Position numbers and translations under genes: made by a program. A DNA stretch of 64,000 nt from Pseudoalteromonas sp. P1-9 (GTDB lineage Bacteria > Pseudomonadota > Gammaproteobacteria > Enterobacterales > Alteromonadaceae): positions 124,001 to 188,000 of the forward strand of contig NZ_LKBD01000002.1 of the NCBI RefSeq assembly GCF_001399975.1, written 5' to 3'. Numbering within the stretch: the first letter of the stretch is position 1; every line of letters starts with the position of its first letter. Below are positions 28,901 through 36,786 of the stretch, piece by piece. The notes under the pieces were generated by a model, which made no database searches, was not told the origin of the DNA, and worked only from the letters and a program-made list of their open reading frames with translations.

Positions 28901-29075
28901 CAGGTGCTTGTCCCGGAAAGCTCGTTTTAACAATAACCTGCACATCCGATAAATCAGGAATGGCATCAAGCGGTGTTTGTTTTACTGAATAAACACCAAG
29001 AATCGCTAGCATGGCAGCTAATAACAGCACCAATACTTTGTACTTTAAACTAGTTTGAATAATCCACTGCAACAT
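25965..29075 (-). CDS. cusA: CusA-type heavy-metal RND efflux transporter
   Basis: A 1036-residue inner-membrane proton-driven RND pump of the heavy-metal (HME) branch. Three methionines that form the metal relay of E. coli CusA are present at the same residue numbers: Met573 (LYMPTTLPG), Met623 (PLTMLETT) and Met672 (RIDMLSTG). This indicates Cu(I)/Ag(I) rather than Zn/Co/Cd. The TM4 proton-path Asp lies in ALVDAAIVMVEN (about 406). The usual two large periplasmic loops and twelve membrane segments are present. It is the last gene of a minus-strand operon, nine bases after the CusB-type adaptor gene. No outer-membrane CusC gene is adjacent. Confidence 0.95.
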   Translation of the reverse strand: MLQWIIQTSLKYKVLVLLLAAMLAILGVYSVKQTPLDAIPDLSDVQVIVKTSFPGQAPEVVEEQVTYPLSTSLMAVPKAKTVRGFSFFGDSYVYIIFEDDTDLYWARSRVLEYLNQVTANLPSDAKPTLGPDASGVGWVYQYALIDKTGRQNLAQLRTLQDWFLKYELQSVTGVSEIATVGGMVQSYQVVVEPLRLMQYGITLTQVKSAIENANSEVGGSVLEMAEAEYMVRSRGFLTDLAAFKAIPLGIINDDGSPLLLEHVATIRLGPQMRRGIAELNGEGEVVGGIVVMRDGENALTTIANVKAKIAQITPSLPQGVEIVTVYDRSNLIERSVENLQSKLIEEMIVVALVCLVFLMHARSTLVAVICLPLAVLAGFILMRLMGINANIMSLGGIAIAIGALVDAAIVMVENCHKHLEHYRAETGENAKGKAHWLLVSKAAVEVGPALFFSLILITVSFMPVFAFEAQEGKLFSPLAYTKTFVMAAAALLSVTLVPVLMGYLVRGNIPNEQNNYLTRALVAIYRPILDLCLKVPKFTLLVAIVIAASSYYPLSKLGSEFMPELEEGDLLYMPTTLPGVSIAEAGEILQQTDRLIKTQPEVLSVFGKVGRAETATDPAPLTMLETTIQLKAKSEWREGVTLETIIAELQASVNFPGLANAWVQPIKTRIDMLSTGVKTPVGIQISGDDLAQIEQIGRDVERILANVPGTLSAYAERAQSGRYIDISPRRKDAAKYGLNIADIQNLVRHALGGANIGQSVQGKERFPINLRYPRRYRDQIEELKTLPFLSPTGAWVTLEQVADIEIKDGPAMIKSENGRFIAWTFVDLAPDTVIGDYIAAAKAALDSELVLPAKHSIRFSGQYEYMERVTSKLELLIPITLAIIFIILYLAFNSSLQATLVMLTLPVALAGSLWFVYLLDYQLSVAVAVGMIALAGVAAEFGVVMLIYLNQALKQHQDILTAVKQGSVQRVRPKAMTVLTIVIGLTPIMLGGGTGSEVMQKIAAPMLGGMVISPLVSMLVLPCAYYLLYRNERTQA

Positions 29076-29084
29076 AACCGCCTC

Positions 29085-30314
29085 CTAGTGTTGATGCGAC
29101 TGCATTGCTTTAGCTGGTTTGCCATCCTGGCTCATTTTCAAAATAGCTGAGCGAATGTTCGATTCGCTATCTATTAAGAATTGGCCAGAAGTTACCACTT
29201 GCTCACCTTGCGCTAGCCCTTGCATAATTTCAGCGCGGCCTTGGGTGATCATGCCCACCATCACTTCGCGAGAGACAAAGGTGCCATCGTGTTGCTCTAC
29301 AACTACTCGATTCTGCTTGCCAGTGCGAATTAGCGCTTCAACGGGAATATTAAGTACATCTTCTTTGGGGCCACCATAAATACGTACATTCGCTAGCATA
29401 TCTGGCTTAAATGAACCGCTTTCATTATTTAAAGACAACCTAACCTTTAATGTACGGGTTTTAGGATCAAGCGCTGGATAGATATATTCAATCTTACCTT
29501 CAATGGCGTACACACCAATCGCTGGTAGGTCAAACTCAACCCACTTACCATTTTCCACCCAATCAATTTGATGCTCAAACACATCGGCTAACACCCACAC
29601 CTGTGAAAGATCCGCCAAAGTCATTAGCTTTACGGCTGGCTGCACATACATTCCCTCACGTATGCCAAGATCAGAAACTATCGCATTATGTGGTGCGTAG
29701 TAAGGCACGCGAAACAGTGACTCTTTAGTTTTCTCAACTTGTTCGATTAGTTTTTCAGACATACCTAATAAACGTAAACGTGTGCGACCACGTTCTTTTA
29801 GGGCTTTATTCGTTGGGTTTGTTTTAAGCAGGGATAAATAATCGTCTTGGGCAACAATTAACTCAGGTGCATAAATTTCATAAAGTAACTCACCTTTTTT
29901 TACGCGCGCGCCCAAAGTTTTAACTTGTAGGTTTTCAACCCAGCCCGTTGCTCTTGGGTGAATATGGGTTAGGCCATTTTCGTCATACTCAACCTTGCCG
30001 AAGGTTTCAATAAAACGCCATAAAGTAGAACGCTCAACGGGTGCTTTGGTTAACGCCATGCTCTGCTGAGTATGCCCTGATACTGAAATCGCCACTTCTT
30101 CACTACTTTCAGGTGCTGAAAGCTCCACTAAGTCCATACCACAAATAGGGCATTTTCCTGGGTGGTCTTTAACAATATGGCTGTGCATTGGACAGACAAA
30201 CTTGGTGTTTTTGGCAGGTGGTTGTGTCAATTCATTTACCAGATTAGGCGATGACACGTTTGCAAAACTCAGGCTTGCAAAAAGCGTTAAGCAAATAATT
30301 AATAAATTTTTCAT
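29085..30314 (-). CDS. cusB: CusB-type RND periplasmic adaptor with N-terminal heavy-metal-binding domain
   Basis: A 409-residue membrane-fusion protein that links the inner-membrane pump to an outer-membrane channel. I start it at the ATG at 30314, where a signal peptide begins (MKNLLIICLTLFASLSFA); a longer in-frame reading from 30362 would put 16 residues before it. A heavy-metal-binding domain follows, with FVCPMHSHIVKDHPGKCPIC followed by GM (Cys41, Cys55, Cys58). The usual barrel-sandwich hybrid, alpha-hairpin (LSLLKTNPTNKALKERGRTR) and beta-barrel domains come next. The C-terminus is His-rich (MQSHQH). It forms an operon with cusA and probably with the Cys-rich gene upstream. Confidence 0.93.
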   Translation of the reverse strand: MKNLLIICLTLFASLSFANVSSPNLVNELTQPPAKNTKFVCPMHSHIVKDHPGKCPICGMDLVELSAPESSEEVAISVSGHTQQSMALTKAPVERSTLWRFIETFGKVEYDENGLTHIHPRATGWVENLQVKTLGARVKKGELLYEIYAPELIVAQDDYLSLLKTNPTNKALKERGRTRLRLLGMSEKLIEQVEKTKESLFRVPYYAPHNAIVSDLGIREGMYVQPAVKLMTLADLSQVWVLADVFEHQIDWVENGKWVEFDLPAIGVYAIEGKIEYIYPALDPKTRTLKVRLSLNNESGSFKPDMLANVRIYGGPKEDVLNIPVEALIRTGKQNRVVVEQHDGTFVSREVMVGMITQGRAEIMQGLAQGEQVVTSGQFLIDSESNIRSAILKMSQDGKPAKAMQSHQH

Positions 30315-30382
30315 AGATTTAGTTCTCAATTCAAATAAATAAGGTGTATTTGACGTTGGCAAATACGGCTTAAAATATTGAA

Positions 30383-30727
30383 TTAAGCTATTGGCGGTAT
30401 AATGCTAACTTGCAGTGGTGTTGGGTAGTTTGAAAGCCCAATGGTGAGATACGCGAGCTCTTTTGCTATTGGCTCTAAGAAAGCCAATGCCGAAAAGACA
30501 CAGCATGAGGTATGGTATTTTGCGCTGCAATCATTACAGGTTTCGCAATCATGCTTAGCCATTTCTTGCTGCATTTGACTGTCATCACAACAACTGTGAT
30601 TTGAACTTTCCATGCTTTTTTCTACTTGATGCATTTCAGCGCACGACATTTCTTCCCCTTGCATGCTGTTCGCCGCAAATGGATTTAGAAAAATACTGAA
30701 AATAAGCATTAAATACAAAATTCGCAT
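30383..30727 (-). CDS. Small Cys/Met/His-rich exported protein, candidate metal binder
   Basis: About 114 residues from the ATG at 30727, which begins a signal-peptide-like helix (ILYLMLIFSIFLNPFAA); a longer in-frame reading to 30781 exists. The next roughly 57 residues contain eight Cys, six Met and four His, with CC pairs in SNHSCCDD and TSCCVF and a CETCNDC element. A second hydrophobic stretch and PPI follow. I do not recognise a named family (a DUF2946-like relation is possible). It lies 68 bases upstream of cusB on the same strand. Composition and context suggest periplasmic binding of copper or silver; this is inference. Confidence 0.65.
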   Translation of the reverse strand: MRILYLMLIFSIFLNPFAANSMQGEEMSCAEMHQVEKSMESSNHSCCDDSQMQQEMAKHDCETCNDCSAKYHTSCCVFSALAFLEPIAKELAYLTIGLSNYPTPLQVSIIPPIA

Positions 30728-30989
30728 AACGTAAAAAGTATACGTGATTGTATAAAACTTAGCTAGCCCCAAGGCGAGCACCTGTTGTTACTTAAACTTC
30801 GTTTTATAACGCAAATCAGTAGGTCCTAGATACTAAAGATCAATACCAAAACAATGCGCTCGAAATTAAAATACCGCTTTTAACATATTAATAACCATAT
30901 AGATCAGCATATTTAACTAACATAGCCATCTAGATATTATAAAATATACATACACTCATTTTCATCTTTGCAATTAAATTAAACGACTA

Positions 30990-31877
30990 ATGGTAAAAAA
31001 CCAAAAACATGCAATTCTGTACGCCTTATCAGCGGTCTTTTTATGGTCGACGGTAGCTACTGCTTTTAAACTCGCATTGATGCAACTTACACCACTTCAG
31101 TTGGTGTTTTATGCCTCTGCATTTAGTTGGTTGTTTTTAGCCATATTTTTACTTGTAAATGGTGATTATAAACATGTAAAAACGGCGTTTTTAACTAAAC
31201 CTTTACTGTATTTAAAATTAGGCATACTTAATCCATTTTTGTATTACCTCATTCTGTTTAAAGCTTATGATTTACTACCCGCACAACAAGCGCAGGCACT
31301 CAATTACACATGGGCGATTGCATTGAGTTTGCTTGCAGTACCAATGCTCGGGCAACGCCTACGAAAAGTTGATATTACCGCATTGCTTTTTGCCTATTTA
31401 GGTGTGCTGATTATTAGTACAAAAGGGCAATTCACTGAGCTTAATTTTGAAAGCCCGCTAGGTGTAGGGCTTGCTTTATTATCAACGTTACTTTGGGCGC
31501 TGTATTGGATTTTTAGTACCAAAAACACTGACAAACCAGTAATTAGCTTATTTATTTGTTTTTCTATTGGTTTACCGTTTATTGCCTTCGTACTGACTTG
31601 GCAAAACGCTTGGCAAATTCCGACAGGTAAAGCGTGGCTTGCCGCAGCATATGTTGGATTATTTGAAATGGGTATTACGTTTGTGCTGTGGTTAATGGCA
31701 ATGAAAAAAGCTGAAAACACGGCGAGTGTAAGTAACTTAATTTTTATTTCACCGTTTTTATCACTTATCTTTATCTACACCTTGCTGGGAGAAGCAATTC
31801 ATTCCACCACGATTATAGGTTTAGGTTTTATAGTGTGTGGTTTGGCACTACAAAAGTTAGTAAAAGCCAAACGCTAA
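30990..31877 (+). CDS. EamA-family DMT transporter
   Basis: A 295-residue inner-membrane protein with ten predicted membrane segments in two EamA repeats. The N-terminal HAILYALSAVFLWSTVATAF matches the first helix of drug/metabolite transporters. The second repeat carries LLSTLLWALYWIFSTKN and ends with IGLGFIVCGLAL. It would export a small metabolite, possibly an amino acid or nucleoside-related compound, but the substrate is not evident. It is divergent from the copper operon across about 260 bases that hold both promoters and no other gene. Confidence 0.87.
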   Translation: MVKNQKHAILYALSAVFLWSTVATAFKLALMQLTPLQLVFYASAFSWLFLAIFLLVNGDYKHVKTAFLTKPLLYLKLGILNPFLYYLILFKAYDLLPAQQAQALNYTWAIALSLLAVPMLGQRLRKVDITALLFAYLGVLIISTKGQFTELNFESPLGVGLALLSTLLWALYWIFSTKNTDKPVISLFICFSIGLPFIAFVLTWQNAWQIPTGKAWLAAAYVGLFEMGITFVLWLMAMKKAENTASVSNLIFISPFLSLIFIYTLLGEAIHSTTIIGLGFIVCGLALQKLVKAKR

Positions 31878-32028
31878 CGGGTTGAACCGCCAAAATTGCG
31901 CTACAGTTAGCGTTATCTGTATTACTTGATTGATTTAAAACAGGGCTTTCATGCCTATTGTTGATATACTATAAAACCCTAAAAGGTTTAAATTGCTAAC
32001 AAGGCAATGGAACATTTTTCATTAATGT

Positions 32029-33717
32029 ATGTACGATTTTTCTGAAATAAAACATTTTTACAGCTCTTTTCTTGGCCGCCTCTTTATCATTATTGTCGCA
32101 CTAATTTTTGTTTTAGCAACAACGCTTGTCGCTATGCATTATCAAAATCATTTGGCCAAAGTCGATGAGAAAATAAAAGCACACTCAGAATTCATTATGG
32201 ATTCTTCAGTTACTCAGCTAGAACAGCATTTAGTCGTGTTTACTATGGCTGAAAGATTTCTATCAGAACTAAAGCAACCTTACAGCCAGCAAGCGCTGGC
32301 ACAAATAAGCCGAGAAACGTTCGCCAACTTTCCTCGCTATTTGAATATAAGTTACTTCAAACTTACCAATAATCAGCAGCTAACGGCGCTACATACAACC
32401 CGAAAAATCTCTGATAAACCTGCAACAAATTTATCTGAACTTGGCATTAAGCAGGTTATTCAAAGTAATAAATTGCTGTTTAGTATTCCGTATTACGAAG
32501 CTAACGATGGCTCACTGCGCATGGCGATTAGCTATTTATCGCAGTTAAGCAATGCTCAACCTCCGCTTTTGATGGTAGCTGAGATAAATTTAAACTCACA
32601 ATATAATCCGTGGCGATACAATATTTTAGATAAAGGTATGGAGATATTGGTAACGCAAAAGCCAAGCATTAAAGATCAGTATTGGAGCCTTTACCACACA
32701 GCACCACAATCATTACATGGTGATCTTAGTAATGCCTACAACCAGCCTATGCCACCTGCATTTGTTGCCTACGTGAATAAAAGCATTAAAAAAGCCACTG
32801 GCCGTACAGTAGATAAGTACTTGCAAAGTGATGGCGTTGCTATTTATACCAACCGCACTCAGGGTATTGCCAATGTAAGAGTCGGCATATCATACAATAC
32901 GCATTTTAATACTTTTATTGCGGTTAGAGTGCCGTTAAAAACTATCTACAACGAAGTAAGCAACTTTGCCAGTTGGATTGGCGCGTTTGGTTTGCTTACT
33001 ATTGTTGCCACTTTTTTTATTACGCGACACTTGTATCGACTTGATCTTGGCTACAAAAACAAACTCTATCAACAAGCCAACTTCGACAAACTCACCAAAC
33101 TGGCGAACCGCTATTTCTTTGATAACACATTAGTTAATGAACAAATTCATAATCAAGGTCGCTACACCCTTTTGTGCATCGATCTAGACAACTTTAAACT
33201 TATTAATGACCGATTTGGTCGCCACACCGGCGACAAAACCTTACAACTGATTGCCGAACGTATTGCGCAATCTTGCCCATCAAACGCTTTGCCTGTACGC
33301 ACCGGTGGTGATGAATTTTTTGTTATTTTACAAACGGTTGACCGCAGTATAAGTAGTTCGTTAGCACGCAATATTTTAAACGCTATTGAGCAATCAATGA
33401 TGCTCGATAATTTACAGCTTTCAATAACCGCAAGTATCGGCATTTACCATGCTGATGAACATATTGATCCTCAAACCGCTGAAATTTATGCTGAAATAGC
33501 CATGTTCGAAGCTAAGAAGCTAAAAAATCGTTACTGTTTTTTTGATAAAGGCTTGGCGGAGCAATTACATCAACGCGTAGACATTGAAACTGAACTAAAA
33601 CATGCGATTGAAAATAAAGAGCTTTATTTAACCTATAGCCGCAAATTTGCTCTGCGCACGGCTCAGTTAAGGGTGTTGAAGTTCTGTTGCGCTGGCACAA
33701 TAGAAAGCTCGGCTTAA
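32029..33717 (+). CDS. N-terminal part: membrane sensor with GGDEF diguanylate cyclase domain
   Basis: The upstream open frame gives 562 residues: a membrane helix at about 17-38 (LFIIIVALIFVLATTLVA), a periplasmic region to about 310, and a second helix (SWIGAFGLLTIVATFFI). A complete GGDEF domain follows (about 345-500), with LDNFKLINDRFGRHTGDK and RTGGDEFFVIL. The catalytic motif is intact and no RxxD inhibitory site precedes it. The last roughly 27 residues after LYLTY are frameshift products. As expressed today it could still be a diguanylate cyclase lacking its EAL partner domain. Confidence 0.75.
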   Translation: MYDFSEIKHFYSSFLGRLFIIIVALIFVLATTLVAMHYQNHLAKVDEKIKAHSEFIMDSSVTQLEQHLVVFTMAERFLSELKQPYSQQALAQISRETFANFPRYLNISYFKLTNNQQLTALHTTRKISDKPATNLSELGIKQVIQSNKLLFSIPYYEANDGSLRMAISYLSQLSNAQPPLLMVAEINLNSQYNPWRYNILDKGMEILVTQKPSIKDQYWSLYHTAPQSLHGDLSNAYNQPMPPAFVAYVNKSIKKATGRTVDKYLQSDGVAIYTNRTQGIANVRVGISYNTHFNTFIAVRVPLKTIYNEVSNFASWIGAFGLLTIVATFFITRHLYRLDLGYKNKLYQQANFDKLTKLANRYFFDNTLVNEQIHNQGRYTLLCIDLDNFKLINDRFGRHTGDKTLQLIAERIAQSCPSNALPVRTGGDEFFVILQTVDRSISSSLARNILNAIEQSMMLDNLQLSITASIGIYHADEHIDPQTAEIYAEIAMFEAKKLKNRYCFFDKGLAEQLHQRVDIETELKHAIENKELYLTYSRKFALRTAQLRVLKFCCAGTIESSA

Positions 33718-34355
33718 TTGCACCAGATAAATTTATTCCAATCGCCGAGGAAACAGGGTTAATTGCAAATATCGGAGAGTTTGTTATTCAACAAGCGCTT
33801 TACGATTATGCGCAGCATTTGAAATACACTGAAATCAGTTTATCAATAAATGTATCGGCGTATCAGCTCATGTACACACCGCTATTTGATATTCTTAAGC
33901 ATCATGTCGAGCATTACCAAATCTCACCAAGTCGCATGATTTTAGAAGTAACCGAATCTATTTTTATTGAAGATAAAGGTGCGGTGCAGGGCTTGTTTGA
34001 AAAGCTAATGAGTTATGGCTTTTTAATTTCACTTGATGATTTTGGTACGGGCTATTCATCGCTTTCTCAAATGCGTGACTACCCGATTCACGAGTTAAAA
34101 ATCGACCGCAGTTTTATCACCCATATCCATGAAAAAGAACAAGATGCGGCACTATTGCATCAGATTGTTTCCATTGCCAAATGCCACGATATTGTCACCG
34201 TAGCAGAAGGCATTGAAGTTACAGCACAACATGAAATAGTGCGCACCCTAGGCATAGATATAGAACAAGGCTATTTGTATGCCAAACCGTTAGAAATCGA
34301 TGCGCTAAAAGCGTATTTAGCTGCTAACACACTAACCCAAAAGGCCTGCTGTTAA
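33687..34355 (+). CDS. C-terminal part: EAL phosphodiesterase domain fragment
   Basis: This frame carries most of an EAL domain: APDKFIPIAEETGLI, SINVSAYQL, LEVTESIFI, SLDDFGTGYSSLSQ, LKIDRSFI and TVAEGIE. The only usable start near it is a TTG in the LLRW region, which lies after the catalytic Glu of the E-V-L motif. A separately translated fragment would therefore lack a key metal ligand. It is best regarded as the distal half of the frameshifted gene. Confidence 0.6.
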   Translation: MRWHNRKLGLIAPDKFIPIAEETGLIANIGEFVIQQALYDYAQHLKYTEISLSINVSAYQLMYTPLFDILKHHVEHYQISPSRMILEVTESIFIEDKGAVQGLFEKLMSYGFLISLDDFGTGYSSLSQMRDYPIHELKIDRSFITHIHEKEQDAALLHQIVSIAKCHDIVTVAEGIEVTAQHEIVRTLGIDIEQGYLYAKPLEIDALKAYLAANTLTQKACC

Positions 34356-34840
34356 CGACGCTTTTTCGGCACCCAAGCCCAACGCATTTCGCAATGTATT
34401 GGGCTATTACCACTTTCATCAGATAGTACTACAGGCACAATTAAGTCCCCTTTTTCATCACTATTGATTGCTGTGATCACTTCAGATGATAGCTGCGCTG
34501 TTGCCGTGATATCACCTTGCATGCGCTTATTGTATTCTAACGTCATTGATTTCAGTAACGGTAAGTGACTATCAGGCACATTCATACCAAACACTATGCC
34601 CGACGCTGATTCAGCAGCTAATGCTGCACCAACCGCATGAATACCACCAATATGGTTTTGCACTCGTTTTTTATTTGCAAGTTTAACCACTACTTTGTCA
34701 TTACTAATTGATAAAACCCGTAGTTTTGCAGTGCCCGCAAATTTAACCTGACTGGTAAATAACTTAGTCAGTAAAAATTCATGGGTCGACTTTGGCAGTT
34801 TATAGATTTTATTAACAAGCTTGCTTAATTTATTTGCCAT
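34352..34840 (-). CDS. DUF4442 hotdog-fold protein (thioesterase-like)
   Basis: A 162-residue soluble protein of the DUF4442 family, predicted to have a hotdog fold like acyl-CoA thioesterases. The conserved HIGGIHAVGAALAAESASG segment lies near residues 83-101, where such enzymes bind the acyl chain; LKSMTLEYNKRMQGDITA and CEMRWAWVPKKR complete the pattern. The substrate is unknown. It overlaps the stop of the EAL reading frame by four bases in a TTAA junction and has no close partner on its strand. Confidence 0.83.
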   Translation of the reverse strand: MANKLSKLVNKIYKLPKSTHEFLLTKLFTSQVKFAGTAKLRVLSISNDKVVVKLANKKRVQNHIGGIHAVGAALAAESASGIVFGMNVPDSHLPLLKSMTLEYNKRMQGDITATAQLSSEVITAINSDEKGDLIVPVVLSDESGNSPIHCEMRWAWVPKKRR

Positions 34841-34982
34841 ACTATTTTTTCAACTTAACTGGTTTGACCACCTAGGTTACCGCAAGCAAACTCAAACAGC
34901 AAAATATCAAATAGCTAAATACTATTTCACTGACAATCCAATAAGTTGCATAGTGTGCTTTTAACTTTTTGACGTAAGTATT

Positions 34983-35327
34983 ATGACCCTAGAAACGCTA
35001 CTTGAACAACTAAAAACTTCCCCTGAAAGTGTTACTTTTCAACAAGTAATGACTGTGATTGAAAATCACTATAGCTATACACCTCAAACATTTACTAATG
35101 GCGAGCTGATAAATAACGCTGGTGAAAATGCGGGTAGCTGTAAAATTTTCAGCTTCGCAAAGCTTAACAACTTAAATGAAGAGCAAACTCTAAACTGCTT
35201 TGGCGATTACTACCGAGTTGATGTGTTACAACACCCAAATGGTGACGATCACCAAAATATTCGCAACTTTATAAAAACAGGTTGGGCGGGTGTGAACTTC
35301 AATAGTCTTGCATTAACTGCTTGCTAA
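34983..35327 (+). CDS. HopJ type III effector-like protein
   Basis: A 114-residue protein matching the HopJ family (PF08888). The typical order is visible: VTFQQVMTVIENHYSYTPQ, FTNGELINNAGENAGSCKIF, FAKLNNLNEEQTLNCFGDYY and FIKTGWAGV. The name comes from a Pseudomonas syringae effector, but homologues are common in marine bacteria without type III secretion, and none is seen here. The role is probably a housekeeping one and is unknown. It is a single gene. Confidence 0.88.
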   Translation: MTLETLLEQLKTSPESVTFQQVMTVIENHYSYTPQTFTNGELINNAGENAGSCKIFSFAKLNNLNEEQTLNCFGDYYRVDVLQHPNGDDHQNIRNFIKTGWAGVNFNSLALTAC

Positions 35328-35430
35328 ACTTCTGATTGTAAAAAGAATGAACAAGACTTTGATTTCGCTTGGTGTGATTTAAAGTAATTTGTTAGTATCA
35401 AAAAACTTTTTACTCATGGCATGGATAAAC

Positions 35431-35991
35431 ATGAAAAAACTACTTTTAATCACTTTCATTTTATTGATCTCTGCGTGTTCACAAACACCAATCAATAACA
35501 GATACATCAATGCTAATTGGCAAGCTATTGCTATCGCACCTATTGAAGGTAAGCAAGCTGACGCTGTTGAGATGGAATTAGATAGAGTATTCGCTATCAG
35601 CGATAAAGTAATCGTTTATACACCAGATCACATTAGGCTTGAGCTGGATAAACGTAACTTAATAAAAGAATATAACGAATTCCCTCAAAAAGTGATGTTT
35701 GAACTTGCTAAAGAGCTTAAGGTTGATGGTGTTTTATTTGGTCAAATTAAAACGTCAAAAACCAAAAATCAGTTTACAGGTTTCCCGATTACTTCTCTTT
35801 ACAGCAAACTTATCGCATTAGAAAATAAATCAGTTATCACTGCAACTCATCATGAAACTTCTGGTTTCATGGCATCTGATAACTCAAATATTTCAGAGCT
35901 AGTTGAATTAACTGTTAATGATCTAAATGAAGTATTAGACCAAATTAACCCATCGACTAAAAAGAGTTGGTTTGAGCAAGTATTTAACTAA
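35431..35991 (+). CDS. Lipoprotein of unknown function (CsgG/FlgO-like N-terminal pattern)
   Basis: From the ATG at 35431, preceded by GGA, this encodes about 186 residues with a lipoprotein signal (MKKLLLITFILLISACSQ). The WQAIAIAPIEGKQADAVEMELD start, the middle YTPDHIRLELDKRN and LAKELKVDGVLFGQI suggest a fold like CsgG/FlgO/GNA1162-type periplasmic lipoproteins, which share an 'APF...G...D..L...G' arrangement. This relation is weak. In-frame upstream ATGs would precede the signal sequence. It is probably envelope-located; no function is assigned. Confidence 0.7.
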   Translation: MKKLLLITFILLISACSQTPINNRYINANWQAIAIAPIEGKQADAVEMELDRVFAISDKVIVYTPDHIRLELDKRNLIKEYNEFPQKVMFELAKELKVDGVLFGQIKTSKTKNQFTGFPITSLYSKLIALENKSVITATHHETSGFMASDNSNISELVELTVNDLNEVLDQINPSTKKSWFEQVFN

Positions 35992-36011
35992 TTCCCGTTG
36001 AAAAAACATAT

Positions 36012-36036
36012 AAAAAAACCCAGCGTTTTTGCTGGG
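36012..36036 (-). terminator. Intrinsic terminator downstream of ssb
   Basis: The stem CCCAGC/GCTGGG encloses a six-base loop and is followed by a seven-base T run on the minus strand. It lies about 60 bases past the ssb stop. It may also serve weakly for the convergent lipoprotein gene. Confidence 0.8.
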
Positions 36037-36095
36037 CTTAATGATTTTTGATCTAGTTTACAAGTGTTTTTTTACACTTATTCTACTCACGGAAA

Positions 36096-36770
36096 CTAGA
36101 ACGGAATATCATCATCAAAATCAATTGGTGGTTCCATTGGGTTTGATGCGCCGCCTTGTGGTGCATTTTGCTTAGGTGCAAAGCCGCCTGATTGCTGCTG
36201 TGGTGCAAAACCACCAGATTGTTGCTGACCACCTTGCTGTGGTGCAAAACCGCCAGACTGTTGTGCTGGCGCAGATTGCTGCTGTGCAGGTTGCTGGTTA
36301 AAGCCACCTTGTTGCTGTTGACCACCTTGGTTAAAACCTTGTGATTGTTGTGATGCAAAACCTGATTGCTGTTGATTCTGCTGTTGGAAACCACCACCAG
36401 AATTGCTACCCGCGTTATCACCGCGGCCACCTAGCATTTGCATTTGACCGGTAAAGCCATCAACCACAATTTCAGTTGTATACTTTTCTTGGCCTTGCTG
36501 ATCTTGCCACTTACGCGTTTGTAATTTACCTTCAACGTAAATTTGCGAACCTTTACGGCAATATTCACCAACCACTTCAGCTAACTTGCCAAAAAACACC
36601 ACACGGTGCCATTCGGTTTTATCGACTAACTGACCCGTGTTTTTATCTTTATAACTGTCAGACGTTGCAAGTGTGATATTGGCAACTGCGTTACCGTTTG
36701 GCATATATCTCACTTCTGGATCCTGGCCTAAATTACCAACTAGGATCACTTTGTTAATACCACGAGCCAT
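36096..36770 (-). CDS. ssb: Single-stranded DNA-binding protein
   Basis: A 224-residue SSB that coats single-stranded DNA in replication, recombination and repair. The OB fold covers residues 1-112 ([46 protein letters not shown]). A long disordered linker rich in Gln and Gly follows (about 115-210, with repeated GGFAPQQ-type units), then the acidic partner-binding tip DFDDDIPF. The linker is longer than the E. coli one (178 residues in total there). It lies 16 bases after the MFS gene with AAAGGAG before the ATG, so it may be read through as well as from its own promoter. Confidence 0.98.
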   Translation of the reverse strand: MARGINKVILVGNLGQDPEVRYMPNGNAVANITLATSDSYKDKNTGQLVDKTEWHRVVFFGKLAEVVGEYCRKGSQIYVEGKLQTRKWQDQQGQEKYTTEIVVDGFTGQMQMLGGRGDNAGSNSGGGFQQQNQQQSGFASQQSQGFNQGGQQQQGGFNQQPAQQQSAPAQQSGGFAPQQGGQQQSGGFAPQQQSGGFAPKQNAPQGGASNPMEPPIDFDDDIPF

Positions 36771-36786
36771 GGTCTGTCTCCTTTAA

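Larger units (their letters stand above)
32029..34355 (+). pseudogene. GGDEF-EAL cyclic-di-GMP enzyme gene interrupted by a one-base frameshift
   Basis: Read across both frames this is one gene of about 775 codons: two membrane segments around a periplasmic sensor region, then GGDEF, then EAL. Near position 33636 the text reads TATAGCCGCAAATTTGC where an EAL domain should read Y-Q-P-Q-I-C. Adding one C (TATCAGCCG) restores the frame into CSAHGSVKGVEVLLRWHNRK and the rest of the EAL domain. As it stands, the first frame runs on to a stop at 33717 and the EAL frame has a TAG at 33636. It is either a genuine inactivating deletion or an assembly error. If intact, it would both make and degrade c-di-GMP. 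Confidence 0.8.

Noticed and set aside
30782-30989. CueR/CusR operator upstream of the copper operon
   Set aside because: No ACCTTCC-type dyad or clear CusR box could be seen; only loose CCATMTAGAT-like words.
34983-35327. Evidence for type III secretion from the HopJ-like gene
   Set aside because: HopJ homologues are widespread in non-pathogens and no secretion genes are present in the window.
36083-36430. A 115-codon frame rich in His, Asn and Val on the minus strand
   Set aside because: It is the shifted frame of the Gln/Gly-rich ssb linker.
36096-36480. CAG/GGT-rich repeats that might be a CRISPR-like or minisatellite array
   Set aside because: They are in-frame codon repeats of the SSB linker, irregular in length and with no spacers.
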